DNA of 45,286 nt from an uncultured Prochlorococcus sp. (lineage in GTDB: Bacteria > Cyanobacteriota > Cyanobacteriia > PCC-6307 > Cyanobiaceae): positions 1-45,286 of the forward strand of contig NZ_CACAYO010000011.1 in the NCBI RefSeq assembly GCF_902536725.1, read 5' to 3'. A program made the translations under genes and the position numbers. The notes under the pieces were generated by a model that worked only from the letters and a program-made list of their open reading frames with translations, did not search any database and was not told where the DNA came from. Shown piece after piece: positions 1-10,100 of the stretch. Numbering within the stretch: position 1 is the first letter of the stretch; each line of letters begins with the position of its first letter.

Positions 1-820
1 TTCTTAATAATATTTTTAGAATTTTTTTTGTAAGGGGTATCGCAAAATATCTCCTCATATTGTTTCTTTTTAAAAGTGTAATTATGGCATGATCAATTGA
101 AATAAATTTCTGACCTAGGACAAATTTTCTAAAGCCTTTGTATTGCGCTTCTTTATGATTTTTAATTAGAAACCCGCAAATCTGGGCGATATCATTTGCG
201 TGTATAAAGTGAAATTTAGAATCGAGTTTTAAAAATCTTGCTAACCAAAGCCATTTCCCGATTTCTTTTAAGCCACTAGTTAAATAACTTACGGGATATT
301 TACTTTTTTTTCCAAGATTTCCTCCAAAAACCAAGGTAGGGAAAACAGCGAAAGTTTTTTCTGCAAATGAGCTTTCTCTAAGTCTCTGGAAACATTCGTA
401 TTTTGTTTGAATATACTCAGTTCCATAAATCAATGATTCCCTCATTAATTCTGTTTGGGTATCAAGAATGCTAGCTGTTGAAAAATAAATAATCTTTTCT
501 AACTTATCAATATCAAGCATTTCAAGTAATTCTTCAAAAGCTTTAATGTTTACTTCATAGGCTCTTCTTGGATCTCCCCAAGCTGTAGCAGTATGTATTA
601 GGTAATTAATTTGACTAATTTCTTTTTTATACTTATACGATTCCCTAATATCACAAACCATTAATTTGACTTTTTTATTTTCTTGAACAGAAATCGGCAA
701 CTTACTTTTGTCTCTTACCATTAGATAAAGCCTGAATTTTGTGTTTTTTAAAAACCAATCAACTAAATATTGGCCAACACATCCATTAGCACCTGTGATT
801 AATAAGTTTTTATATGCCAA
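1..820 (-). CDS. NAD-dependent epimerase/dehydratase (extended SDR), 3' end beyond the window
   Basis: The frame is open from a TTG start at 820 to the left edge with no stop, so about 273 N-terminal residues are present and the C-terminus is missing. The N-terminus carries a Rossmann dinucleotide-binding motif, GANGCVG at residues 10-16, and a strand-turn IHTATAWGD near residue 75. A catalytic-type YIQTK (Y136, K140) follows S114 of YFSTAS. These are hallmarks of the extended short-chain dehydrogenase family, which acts on nucleotide sugars or similar substrates. The substrate cannot be told from sequence. The start lies 9 bases after the hemE stop, so the two are probably co-transcribed. 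No ATG is available upstream in frame before the hemE stop, which is why TTG is chosen. Confidence 0.8.
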   Translation of the reverse strand, partial: MAYKNLLITGANGCVGQYLVDWFLKNTKFRLYLMVRDKSKLPISVQENKKVKLMVCDIRESYKYKKEISQINYLIHTATAWGDPRRAYEVNIKAFEELLEMLDIDKLEKIIYFSTASILDTQTELMRESLIYGTEYIQTKYECFQRLRESSFAEKTFAVFPTLVFGGNLGKKSKYPVSYLTSGLKEIGKWLWLARFLKLDSKFHFIHANDIAQICGFLIKNHKEAQYKGFRKFVLGQKFISIDHAIITLLKRNNMRRYFAIPLTKKILKILLR

Positions 821-828
821 GACTTTGA

Positions 829-1869
829 CTAATAAGTGAGTTTTTTTCCATGTTCAAAAAATGTTTGAGCATTTTCTTCTGGAGTCCCTGGTAAAATCCC
901 ATGACCCAAATTAAGAATATATTTTCTGTCTTTAATTTTATTAAAAGTATTATCTATCCTTTTTTTTATTGATTCTTTGTTCCCAAATAAAATGCCTGGG
1001 TCAACATTACCTTGAATTCCTATCCCGCTAGGGATTCTCTTACAAGCCTCTTCAATATCTACTGTCCAGTCTAATGAGATTATATCGACTCCAGTTTTTG
1101 CCATTCTTTCTATGACACCAGCACTTCCTGAAATGTAAAGAATTACTGGTGTTTCTGGGTATTCCGCTTTTACAATATCAACGACCTTTTTTTGATAAGG
1201 CCCAGCAAAGATATCGTAATCTTGTGGGCTTAGTTGACCAGCCCATGAATCAAAAATTTGTACTACTTGCGCTCCAGATTTTATTTGATATTTAAGATAT
1301 TCACCAATGCATTTTGCAAAATGATCAAGAAGTTTATGAAGTAAATCAGGTTCTTTAAAAGCCATTGATTTTATTAAAGAATAATTTTTACTGCTTTTAC
1401 CTTCAACTACATATGCGGCAAGAGTCCAAGGCGCGCCTACAAAACCTAAAACTGTTGCCTCATTATTTACATCTTTTTTTAGTGAAGAAAGAACTTGCCC
1501 AACAAAACTTAAACTCTCACTAGGATTTAATTCTTTTAAATTTTCTATTTGGTTAAGAGTTCTTATTGGGTCCTCAATTATTGGACCTTTACTTTCAATT
1601 ATTTCAAAATTAATGCCCATCCCCGGAAGAGGGGTGAGAATATCTGAAAAAAGAATCACACCATCCGGTTTGAAAGCATGAAAAGGTTGCATTGAAATCT
1701 CATATGATAGTTCTGGATTCTCAGACCTTTCTCTAAAGCTTGGGTAACGCTCCCTTAAATCTCTATAGATTTTCATATATCTTCCTGCTTGCCTCATCAT
1801 CCATACTGGAGGCCTATTTACTTTTTTACCTAATGCGGCAGAAAGTAGTAGTGGTAAATCTTGACCCAT
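829..1869 (-). CDS. hemE: Uroporphyrinogen decarboxylase
   Basis: HemE removes the four acetate carboxyl groups of uroporphyrinogen III to give coproporphyrinogen III, in the cytosolic tetrapyrrole pathway that feeds heme and chlorophyll. The 346-residue length is normal for the family. Visible family motifs include the N-terminal [14 protein letters not shown], the catalytic-aspartate segment FSDILT, the segment [11 protein letters not shown] with the active-site tyrosine, FDSWAG, and the C-terminal [14 protein letters not shown] with the conserved histidine. It starts with ATG and sits 117 bases downstream of glgB on the same strand, with an SDR gene 8 bases after it. The gap upstream is the largest in this strand run, so hemE may have its own promoter, though none is clear. 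Confidence 0.97.
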   Translation of the reverse strand: MGQDLPLLLSAALGKKVNRPPVWMMRQAGRYMKIYRDLRERYPSFRERSENPELSYEISMQPFHAFKPDGVILFSDILTPLPGMGINFEIIESKGPIIEDPIRTLNQIENLKELNPSESLSFVGQVLSSLKKDVNNEATVLGFVGAPWTLAAYVVEGKSSKNYSLIKSMAFKEPDLLHKLLDHFAKCIGEYLKYQIKSGAQVVQIFDSWAGQLSPQDYDIFAGPYQKKVVDIVKAEYPETPVILYISGSAGVIERMAKTGVDIISLDWTVDIEEACKRIPSGIGIQGNVDPGILFGNKESIKKRIDNTFNKIKDRKYILNLGHGILPGTPEENAQTFFEHGKKLTY

Positions 1870-1986
1870 TTTTCAATTCGATATTTTAAAAAAAAATTAA
1901 AATCCAACCTAAAAATCTTACAATGTAAAGCAGAGGAAAAGCGTTATATGAATATTTATATGAAGCACTAAGTTGTATGAGCCTTC

Positions 1987-4251
1987 TTATTTTTTTGATT
2001 GATGTTTGAAGATACTCACGCTTAATGGGGGCAAAGCAAGTTCTAGAGCATTTTGATAATCATGAATATTGTAATTTATAGTTTCTTTACCCCCCATATT
2101 TCCTTTGTTACTGCCCCCGTATCTAATGCCATCTGAATTAAATATTTCTTTATAGAATCCTTCCAAAGGAACGCCTACCTTGTATGAATCATGAGTATTA
2201 GGTGTAAAGTTGGCAACTACTACCAGCCACTCATTGGTATCGTTTTCTCTTCTCATGAAACTTATAACGGAATTAGATTTGTCATTACAATCAATCCATT
2301 GAAATCCATAAGGATCAAAGTCATTTTTCCATAATGCAGGTTCATTTTTATAAAGAACGTTTAGGTCATCAATCAAGTTTCTAATACCTTTATGAGGCTC
2401 AAATTCTAGTAACTCCCATTGCAGATCATCCCAAACATTCCATTCTTGTCTTTGCCCAAATTCCATTCCCATAAATATTGTTTTTTTACCGGGGTGGGTC
2501 CACATATAAGTTAGTAATGCTCGAGTATTTGCATATTTCTTCCAGTCATCGCCAGGCATTTTATGCAAAAGATGACTTTTCCCATGGACAACCTCATCAT
2601 GACTAAGTGCAAGCATAAAGTTCTCTGTATAGTTATATGTAATTGAGAAAGTTACACTATTTTGATGGAATTGTCTAAACCAAGGATCTATTTCAAAATA
2701 ATCGAGCATATCATGCATCCATCCCATATTCCATTTCAAGTTAAACCCTAACCCTCCCATGTCAGTTGGTTTGGTTACCATTGGCCAGGTTGTTGATTCT
2801 TCCGCGATAGAAAGTGCACCTGGAAAATGTTGGAAGAGTACATGATTAGCCTGTTGAAGAAATTTAACGGCTTCTATATTTTCGTTACCACCATTTTCAT
2901 TGGGTATCCATTCTCCATCTGGACGTAGATAATCTCTGTAAAGCATTGAAGCTACAGCATCTACTCTTATGCCATCAATATGAAACTCTTCAAACCAATA
3001 AACTAGGTTGGCTACTAAGAAATTCCTAACTTCATTTCGGCTGTAATTAAATATTAGGGTTCCCCATTCTTTGTGTTCACCTATCCGGGAATCTCCATGT
3101 TCATAAAGATGACAACCATCAAAAAATGCTAAACCATGCTTATCTTTTGGAAAATGACCAGGCACCCAATCAAGAATTACGCCTATATCCTCTTCATGAC
3201 ATTTATTTACAAACTCTCTAAATTCATTTGGGGTGCCAAATCTACTTGTTGGTGCATACCAGCCTGTAACTTGGTATCCCCATGAACCATCGAACGGATG
3301 TTCAGATATTGGCATTAGTTCAATATGAGTGAATCCTCTCTCTTTTACGTAAGGGATAAGTTTCTTGGTTAATTCTGGATAAGTTAATAATCTTGTTCCA
3401 GGTTTTAAATCGGCTGCAGGCACTGGGTCTCTGGGTTCACCATTATCCTCCAAATATTTATTATCTGTTGATTCATGGAGCCAACTTCCTAAATGCATTT
3501 CATAAACTGAAATTGGCTTATTAATTTGACTAGAAGAATCTCTATTTGAAATCCAAGAACTATCATTCCAATTAAAGTTTTTTAATTTTGAAACTATTGA
3601 ACCATTTTGAGGTCTGATTTCATGAAGGAAACCATATGGATCAGCTTTCTCATAAATATGACCTTGTTGTGTTCTTATTTCGTATTTATATGTATCGCCC
3701 TCTTGCATTGTTGGCATGAATAGTTCCCAAATTCCCCCTAATCTTTTTTGCATTGGATGATGTCTTCCATCCCAAGAATTTGTATCTCCAATTATCGAGA
3801 TTGATTTTGCGTTTGGAGCCCAAATGCAAAACATCACTCCTTTTTGATTCTTTTCTTCAATGAGATGTGCTCCCATTTTTTCCCAAATATGATGATGATT
3901 ACCTTCTGCAAAAAGATGTCTATCAACTTCTCCCATCCACTCATCTCTATATGACCAAGGGTCATGTTGTGTATGTGTGATTCCTCCTCGTAAAATATTT
4001 ATTTCGTAATTATAATTTGGGTTTTCAGGAAGAATTGCTTCAAAAAGCCATTTATGGTTTATGCTTTGCGCCTTATAGGTATTGTTTTTAAAATTTATTT
4101 TAACTTCGTCGGCTTCAGGCATCCATACCCTAATTACCCATTGTTTTTCATAAAAATGAGGACCTAATATTTTTAATGGATTATCATTGCAACAATTTTC
4201 TAGGTTGATAGCTTCTGATTTAATCCAGTCTGCTTGAATTGTCTCGATCAT
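1987..4251 (-). CDS. glgB: 1,4-alpha-glucan branching enzyme
   Basis: GlgB makes the alpha-1,6 branches of glycogen by cutting and moving alpha-1,4 glucan segments. The 754-residue protein has an N-terminal beta-sandwich region, a CBM48 module around residues 135-220, and a GH13 barrel from about residue 250. Conserved GH13 regions are visible: [10 protein letters not shown] (361-370), GIRVDAV with the nucleophile D431, SIAEEST with the acid/base E484, and [12 protein letters not shown]. The spacing between D431 and E484 equals that between the catalytic residues of E. coli GlgB. Glycogen synthase (glgA) and glucokinase (glk) lie elsewhere in this window, so storage-glucan genes are dispersed rather than in one operon. 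Confidence 0.97.
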   Translation of the reverse strand: MIETIQADWIKSEAINLENCCNDNPLKILGPHFYEKQWVIRVWMPEADEVKINFKNNTYKAQSINHKWLFEAILPENPNYNYEINILRGGITHTQHDPWSYRDEWMGEVDRHLFAEGNHHHIWEKMGAHLIEEKNQKGVMFCIWAPNAKSISIIGDTNSWDGRHHPMQKRLGGIWELFMPTMQEGDTYKYEIRTQQGHIYEKADPYGFLHEIRPQNGSIVSKLKNFNWNDSSWISNRDSSSQINKPISVYEMHLGSWLHESTDNKYLEDNGEPRDPVPAADLKPGTRLLTYPELTKKLIPYVKERGFTHIELMPISEHPFDGSWGYQVTGWYAPTSRFGTPNEFREFVNKCHEEDIGVILDWVPGHFPKDKHGLAFFDGCHLYEHGDSRIGEHKEWGTLIFNYSRNEVRNFLVANLVYWFEEFHIDGIRVDAVASMLYRDYLRPDGEWIPNENGGNENIEAVKFLQQANHVLFQHFPGALSIAEESTTWPMVTKPTDMGGLGFNLKWNMGWMHDMLDYFEIDPWFRQFHQNSVTFSITYNYTENFMLALSHDEVVHGKSHLLHKMPGDDWKKYANTRALLTYMWTHPGKKTIFMGMEFGQRQEWNVWDDLQWELLEFEPHKGIRNLIDDLNVLYKNEPALWKNDFDPYGFQWIDCNDKSNSVISFMRRENDTNEWLVVVANFTPNTHDSYKVGVPLEGFYKEIFNSDGIRYGGSNKGNMGGKETINYNIHDYQNALELALPPLSVSIFKHQSKK

Positions 4252-4303
4252 GACTGGTAGATATTAACGATTAATAATATCAAATGATTAACCAAAAAAA
4301 TAA

Positions 4304-5884
4304 TTATTTATGAAAAAAAGGGGTCATTTTCATAAATGTTTTATCAAGGCTAAAACATAGGGTGATGACTCTGTGATTTGCTGAAGGCGATCCAACATTT
4401 CCCTCCCCAAATCCAGGATTTACTCCAATGGCGGGATAAGCTGCTGCAGATATAGATAAGCGAAGCTTGCTATTTTTAATTAAACAAATATTTGTTGGTT
4501 GCATTGTGATTTGATAAATGCATTCTTCACTTATTTTGGAGTTTTTAACTCTTAAGAATCCGGTTGAAAATTGATTCACCTTTTCATTACCTTCTTCAAC
4601 TAGAGATAAAGCAAGGCAGATATCGAAATTGGGCTGATCACTTTTTACTTGGATTTCTAATGTTGGAATTCCTCTTAAATATTGATCTTCTTCAAAAGAA
4701 TTGGTTTGAAAAACACCTACATCAAGACGGTTATCAACAATACTTCTATTAAACTTTCCTGGATTTGGACCTAAATGACCACCGTCAGAGGGAGTAGGTC
4801 TCCATGGGTCATTAACAATGGTGAACCATCCTGATCCTTTTGAATTTATGGTCAGACTTCCATCTTCGACCTCTACATTTGCTGTGCCATCACTTTTGAG
4901 CCCAAAAATAAATTCAGGGTGAAATTTATTATCTAATTCTTCCCATTTATTTAATGAAATATTCCATATTTTTTTCTCGTCTTTAAATTTAATAGAATTA
5001 AAATTTTCATCCGATTTTAAATGTTTATCAAAAAATTTTAATAAAGATTCCTGTGATCCCTCCCACCAATTTAGATGTGTCGCATTCCCAATAATAATTT
5101 CTGGGCTTCCACCAGCTTCTTTAGATTTTTTATAAAGATCAAAGGCACCTTTTAAATGTGGATCCCAAAGTCCTCCAATAATTAACATAGGTTGCTTAAT
5201 CCATGTTGAAATTGGTTTAAATTCTTCAAATGGGCGAGAATTATTTAAATTTTTAAGCCATTCCAAAACAAAGCTATCAGGATCATACTTATTTAAAGTA
5301 TCAATTCCCTCTCTTAAATAACTTTTATTTTCTAAGGCTAATCTTATCTTTTTCCACTCAAGCAATTTATTTTCTCTTTTCATTTTTAATGCTGCGATTT
5401 GAAGACCCCATGCAATATTGTTATGCCACCAATATGCTCCTCCATCTGAGCACCAATGATCCTTAATATCCATCCCGGTCATTGCTGGAGATAAACAATC
5501 GGGAGGCTTTGAATTTAATTCGCCAGTTAGTTGAGTAAATCCTTGATATGAAAAACCATATAAGCCAAGTTTTCCATTACATTCTTTTAAAGACCTTACC
5601 CATTCATGTGTTTCTGAAGTATCGCTAGCTTCTTGAGAAAAACCATTAAAAACTCCTTCCGAAGAACCCATACCTCTAACATCTTGAATTATTACCATAT
5701 ATCCTTTGGAAGCCCACCATTCTGGGTGAGAATAAGTAATAGTTGAAGCTATTTCCCTGCCATATGGTTGTCTCATTAATAACGCAGGCCATGGCCCATT
5801 ACTATTGGGTAACCAAATCCTGGATATAAGTCTTACTCCATCTCTAAGTACTAGAGACTTGTCAAACCATCTTGAACCAGACAT
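4304..5884 (-). CDS. CocE/NonD-type alpha/beta hydrolase (X-Pro dipeptidyl-peptidase S15 fold)
   Basis: This 526-residue protein has the S15/CocE architecture: an alpha/beta hydrolase core followed by a C-terminal jelly-roll domain (roughly 320-526). The nucleophile motif GFSYQG places Ser112. Asp241 in GLWDPHLKG and His270 in NATHLNWW complete the expected triad. The family includes cocaine esterase, X-Pro dipeptidyl-peptidases and cephalosporin acylases, so hydrolysis of an ester or amide is expected but the natural substrate is unknown. No signal peptide is seen, so it is probably cytosolic. It follows a small secreted-protein gene by 7 bases and precedes glgB by 52 bases, which suggests shared transcription but gives no functional clue. 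Confidence 0.85.
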   Translation of the reverse strand: MSGSRWFDKSLVLRDGVRLISRIWLPNSNGPWPALLMRQPYGREIASTITYSHPEWWASKGYMVIIQDVRGMGSSEGVFNGFSQEASDTSETHEWVRSLKECNGKLGLYGFSYQGFTQLTGELNSKPPDCLSPAMTGMDIKDHWCSDGGAYWWHNNIAWGLQIAALKMKRENKLLEWKKIRLALENKSYLREGIDTLNKYDPDSFVLEWLKNLNNSRPFEEFKPISTWIKQPMLIIGGLWDPHLKGAFDLYKKSKEAGGSPEIIIGNATHLNWWEGSQESLLKFFDKHLKSDENFNSIKFKDEKKIWNISLNKWEELDNKFHPEFIFGLKSDGTANVEVEDGSLTINSKGSGWFTIVNDPWRPTPSDGGHLGPNPGKFNRSIVDNRLDVGVFQTNSFEEDQYLRGIPTLEIQVKSDQPNFDICLALSLVEEGNEKVNQFSTGFLRVKNSKISEECIYQITMQPTNICLIKNSKLRLSISAAAYPAIGVNPGFGEGNVGSPSANHRVITLCFSLDKTFMKMTPFFHK

Positions 5885-5891
5885 TTAGGCT

Positions 5892-6164
5892 TTAGATAAT
5901 GTCTGGGCAGTGCAGCCCAATGACATAAATAGAAAAGATCTCTGCATTAACGGGAGTTAACTTTTTTTTGTTTGATATATACTCTATAGCTTGATCTGAA
6001 CTAGCTGAAATACCTTTGGAATTAAACTCTCTAAACTTATTACATAAATTCCTAGCTTCGTTTGGATTCTTTTTTACAGTTTCCAATAAGTTTGATTGAC
6101 TTAAAACAGGGTATAAAGAGTTGAAAAACAAAAATAAAAAAAATAACAAAGGTTTCATTATCAT
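5892..6164 (-). CDS. Small secreted protein with two cysteines, function unknown
   Basis: This 90-residue protein begins with a clear signal peptide: two lysine-flanked start residues, a Phe/Leu-rich core from about residue 5 to 20, and a plausible cleavage after the SQS region near 22-24. The mature part is about 66 residues, probably helical, with only two cysteines (C41 and C86) and a terminal IGLHCP motif, which would allow one disulfide in the periplasm. I recognise the layout as a conserved picocyanobacterial hypothetical but know no function. The start may be the first ATG at 6164 or the second Met two codons later. It is packed between the DUF4332 gene and the CocE-type hydrolase. Confidence 0.7.
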   Translation of the reverse strand: MIMKPLLFFLFLFFNSLYPVLSQSNLLETVKKNPNEARNLCNKFREFNSKGISASSDQAIEYISNKKKLTPVNAEIFSIYVIGLHCPDII

Positions 6165-6198
6165 TTACTTTTTTTAAATTCTACATTAAAAAATTTTT

Positions 6199-6618
6199 TT
6201 ATCCAAGATTTCTAATAGATTTGTCGATTTGATTAGCTTTTTTAATCCATTTTTTTAGGATAATAAAAGTTGTATCTGTCTTAGTTTTTACTCTAAGATT
6301 TCTTTCTAATCTACCAATTTTGCGTTCTAATTCGTAAGGAGTAGATAGTGATAATGATTTTATAGAAGATATACCACAATGTAAAAGTAGATATGCTTGC
6401 GGTGGAGAAATTCCAATTTCTTTTTTAAAAATAGCTATAGCTCTAATTTTCTTTAGATTATTCAATGTACATAGTGAAGATTTTCTTTGAATCTCATTTA
6501 TATCTAAGTCCGAAAGATTACTTAATTTTTCAAAGTCAGTTAGATTATTTTGAACAAAAAAAGACTTCTCATGTCTAAAATTAGTTGGCAAAAAATCTAA
6601 AAAAGGTTTACTTTCCAT
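6199..6618 (-). CDS. DUF4332-family protein (helix-hairpin-helix-like)
   Basis: This 139-residue cytosolic protein contains the segment LSDLDINEIQRKSSLCTLNNLKKIRAIA followed by PPQAYLLLHCGISSIKSL, the pattern I associate with cyanobacterial DUF4332 proteins. The domain resembles tandem helix-hairpin-helix motifs such as those found in DNA-binding and polymerase-associated proteins, so nucleic-acid binding is possible but not shown. The C-terminus is rich in lysine and arginine, consistent with that idea. It starts with ATG 11 bases after the Ycf51 gene and is probably in the same transcript. No catalytic residues can be named. Confidence 0.72.
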   Translation of the reverse strand: MESKPFLDFLPTNFRHEKSFFVQNNLTDFEKLSNLSDLDINEIQRKSSLCTLNNLKKIRAIAIFKKEIGISPPQAYLLLHCGISSIKSLSLSTPYELERKIGRLERNLRVKTKTDTTFIILKKWIKKANQIDKSIRNLG

Positions 6619-6629
6619 TTTTTAAAAGA

Positions 6630-7073
6630 CTAATTCATTTTGACATTTTTATTAACTTCTCCTATAACCACTGGTTTACTTACACCATCTGAAATTTTTT
6701 CAAGTTTTCTTATCTTGATTTTTACATTCGCACCAGATCTACTACCTTTTCTTAAGTTCTCCGATAATTGTTCTAAAGTTGGATCTATAGAATCTTCTGG
6801 AAAGTCATCATCTGCTTTAGCAATAATCAAATCGAACCCATTGTCATAAACGATTGGAACATATTTTGCACCTTCTATTACAACCTTTTCGGAGTAACTT
6901 TGTATAAATGCCCAACTACTCAAAGAAAGCAATAATGAAAATATAGTTGCTCCAATTATTCTAAATTTAAAACCAAAATTAAATATAAAAGCTACTATTG
7001 TACAAATGAAAAGAAAAATCCCCAAGAATCCAAAAAATTTGGGTGTGCTCTCTAATAGTTCAAAAAAAGACAT
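6630..7073 (-). CDS. ycf51: Ycf51-family membrane protein (DUF2518)
   Basis: This 147-residue protein has two hydrophobic N-terminal segments (about residues 13-32 and 36-58) and a soluble C-terminal part. The features VIEGAKYVPIVYDNGFDLIIAKADDDF, LSENLRKGSRSGANVKIKIRKL and SKPVVIGEV match the pattern of Ycf51, a family encoded in cyanobacteria and some algal plastids and of unknown function. It is expected in the thylakoid or plasma membrane with the C-terminal domain exposed. It is the first gene of the minus-strand run and starts 52 bases from the divergent tamB gene, so the promoters of both genes must overlap in that short gap. Confidence 0.75.
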   Translation of the reverse strand: MSFFELLESTPKFFGFLGIFLFICTIVAFIFNFGFKFRIIGATIFSLLLSLSSWAFIQSYSEKVVIEGAKYVPIVYDNGFDLIIAKADDDFPEDSIDPTLEQLSENLRKGSRSGANVKIKIRKLEKISDGVSKPVVIGEVNKNVKMN

Positions 7074-7125
7074 TTACTGGCTTTGACCTGATTAATTTCT
7101 TATATTTTGTAAGCCTACTCTATTT

Positions 7126-10100
7126 TTGGGCTCTAACTTGAAAAAAATTAGATCTCTAAATTTAAATACTAAGATTTTTTTGGTAGGGATGCTTTTACCT
7201 TTAGGTTTTTTAGGCACTTTTTTATTAAATAATTTTTTAAAAGAAACTTATATTACTAGGAAATTAGAACTAGAAAAAAGTATTGAGAATCTTTTAGATA
7301 AAAATGTTGATTTAGGTAATTATGTCGGGATTAGATTTCTAGGTATTTCTTTGGGTAATTCAAAAATTAACGATAAAAAAAATATAGATTCTGAAATTAC
7401 AGCCAAAAATGTATATGTGGGTATTATGCCTTTTAGATCTTTTTTAAAACAAAAATGGATTGTAAAAATAAGTCCTAAGAAAGCAGCTATAAATATAGAT
7501 AATGATTTTTTTAAAAGGGACGAATATTATAAAAATGATCGAATCACAAAAAAATCACAATCAAAGTATGAATTGAATTTTAACTTAAATAAATATTCGG
7601 ATCTGAAAATTAATAAAGCAGGATTAAAAACAAAAGTAAAGGGTAACGTTATTTATAAGTCGAGCAATAGAGAAATTATTGCAAATGTAAAATCAAGTTT
7701 TAATGATAAAGGTTTTTTAAAATTTAAATTTAATACAAAATTAAATAAAGACTTTTTATCTCTTGAGTTATTTTCTAGGGGTTTAGATCTTGAGAATTCT
7801 GAATATATTATTGGGAATAGAAAAATTATTTTTAACAAAGGAAATTTTAAATCTAACTTTAAATTTAATAAATTACCAAATGAAACATCTTGCAAAGGAA
7901 GATTTTCTTTTACTAATTTAAAAATAAAATCGGAAGCTTTATCAGAGAATATTAATTCAGATTCAACAAGGTTTTTTTGTAAAGATAATAATTTAATTGG
8001 TAATTCAGAAAAATTAAATTATGGAACGTTAACTTCGAATTTTAATCTAAATATGCCATTAAATAGAAGTTCTAATAATATTGATCTAAAAGCTAGTATT
8101 GGATATATTAATAGCCTCAATCCAGATATCCAATTATCGGGTAATATTCCCTTTTGGTTTGATAGAAGAGGTATTAATTTTGGTGATATAGATACTAGTT
8201 TTAAAATCAATAGAACTCAATTATCTAATTTAAATATTTTCCGAAAAAATGATATAAGAGGATTCATTACTGCTAAAGGAGAATTTAAAGGAAAAATTAC
8301 TGATCCTGATATTTCGATAAATTTTAATATTGATTATCCACACTTTAAAGGTATCCGCATTAGAGAAATATGGGAGGGAGATATTAAAAATGAAAAAAAT
8401 GAATTTCTGCTTAATATGAAAAATAGATATTCTCCAATCCCTTCATTTCTTTCAATTAATTTTAGTTCAGATCTTAAAATAAATTATGCAAATTTTATAA
8501 GAGTTTTTAATTCAAATAAAGGGACTATAGGCATAGTTAAAGAAAATGATGTTTATAATTGGCGCGCAGATAATTTTCCTCTTGATGAACTTGAATTATC
8601 TATAGACAAAAATCAATTCGATAGAATTGATGGAATTATTAATGGTAAGGGATCAATTTCGTCAGGCCAGACATATCTTGATGGACGAATTGCTTGGAGT
8701 TTAGGCAAATATGGGAATATTAATTTAGCCAATTCATTATTTGATTTCCGCGTAAAAGATAATTCTTTTTATGTTAACTCTTCTTTGTATCCAATTGATG
8801 GAGGAATAATTGAAGTCGAATATGATTCGAGTAAAAATAATTTAATTAATTCAGAATTCAAAGATATAAGCACTAGGTGGACTATAACTACCGCGGTTGA
8901 TATTTTTAACTTTGAAAATAAAAAAGTGATTCCTGTAAGTAAATCAAATATTTTGGATGATTTGGAAATAAATAAAGATAATAAATCATTTAAAGAGAGA
9001 ATCGATTTTATAAATAATTTTATTGAAAATAGTAATTTGCTAGAGGAAAATTTTAATTTGCAAAAATATTTAAATAAATTTAGAAGTAGATACAATGGAA
9101 AAATTATTATTCAGGGAGATAGACCAGCCAATTATAAATTGGATGCAAAATTAAATGGCTATCTTGATGTATCTAAAGAAGTCTATAAGAATAATAAAGA
9201 GGAATTTTCAATTGATTTGGAAGGTGGATTATTAAAAGGGAAAGGTTCTTTAAGAATTAAAAGATTTCCATTAAGTGCAGCAAATATCTTTTTAAATGAA
9301 CCAAGAGATTTTCTTGGAGGGTTGGATATGAATTTATTTTATGATCTTGATTCAAAATCTTTTTCTAGCGATATTTTCTCCAATGGTTCAACAATTAAAA
9401 ATAATATAATAAAATTTGATAAAGGACTGGTTAAATTTAATAATTCTATTTTTGATATTGATTTTTCCCTTCTAATAAATGATTCTGAAATTCCAATTAA
9501 GATTGAAGGCTCAATACCTATAAATAAATCTGAGAACTTAGATCTAAGATTTATTGGGAATGGAAAATTTATTGAGTTAATAGATATTTTTGCTGATGAA
9601 TACTTTACCTTTAAAGAAGGTGATGTGAATCTAAGAGTGATTCTAAAAGGAACCTTAAATAAACCTCTTTTAAATGGATTTATCGTAGTTAAAGATTCTG
9701 AAATTGATTTTTTAAACAACACAATAAAAGATATTTATAGCACAATAATCTTTGATTTTGACTTTTTAGAGATCGCTAATCTACAAGCAAAAACAGGAGA
9801 TTCTGGAGAAATTTTCGTAAAAGGGTCTTTGCCTTTTTATAGTCAGAATGATTCTGAGAAGGCAGTAATTAATTTGATAACGGATAGATTTACTTTAAAG
9901 AAAGATAATTTTAATTTTTTAATAGATTCAGACGTGGATTTAACTGGATCATTTGAAAATCCTGTTTTGGAAGGTTCTCTATCTTTTAATAATGGATTTA
10001 TTAATTTTAATAGTACCAATGAAAAAAATAAAAAAGAAAATAATCCTATACGAAAAAAGGATAAAAAAGATTGGCCAGAACTTTATTGGAATAATAATAA

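Noticed and set aside
6640..6849. Reading frames opposite Ycf51, tamB, ndhD, thrS and other genes
   Set aside because: They lie in antisense to clearly recognisable proteins, show no family features, and have composition of reversed coding DNA.
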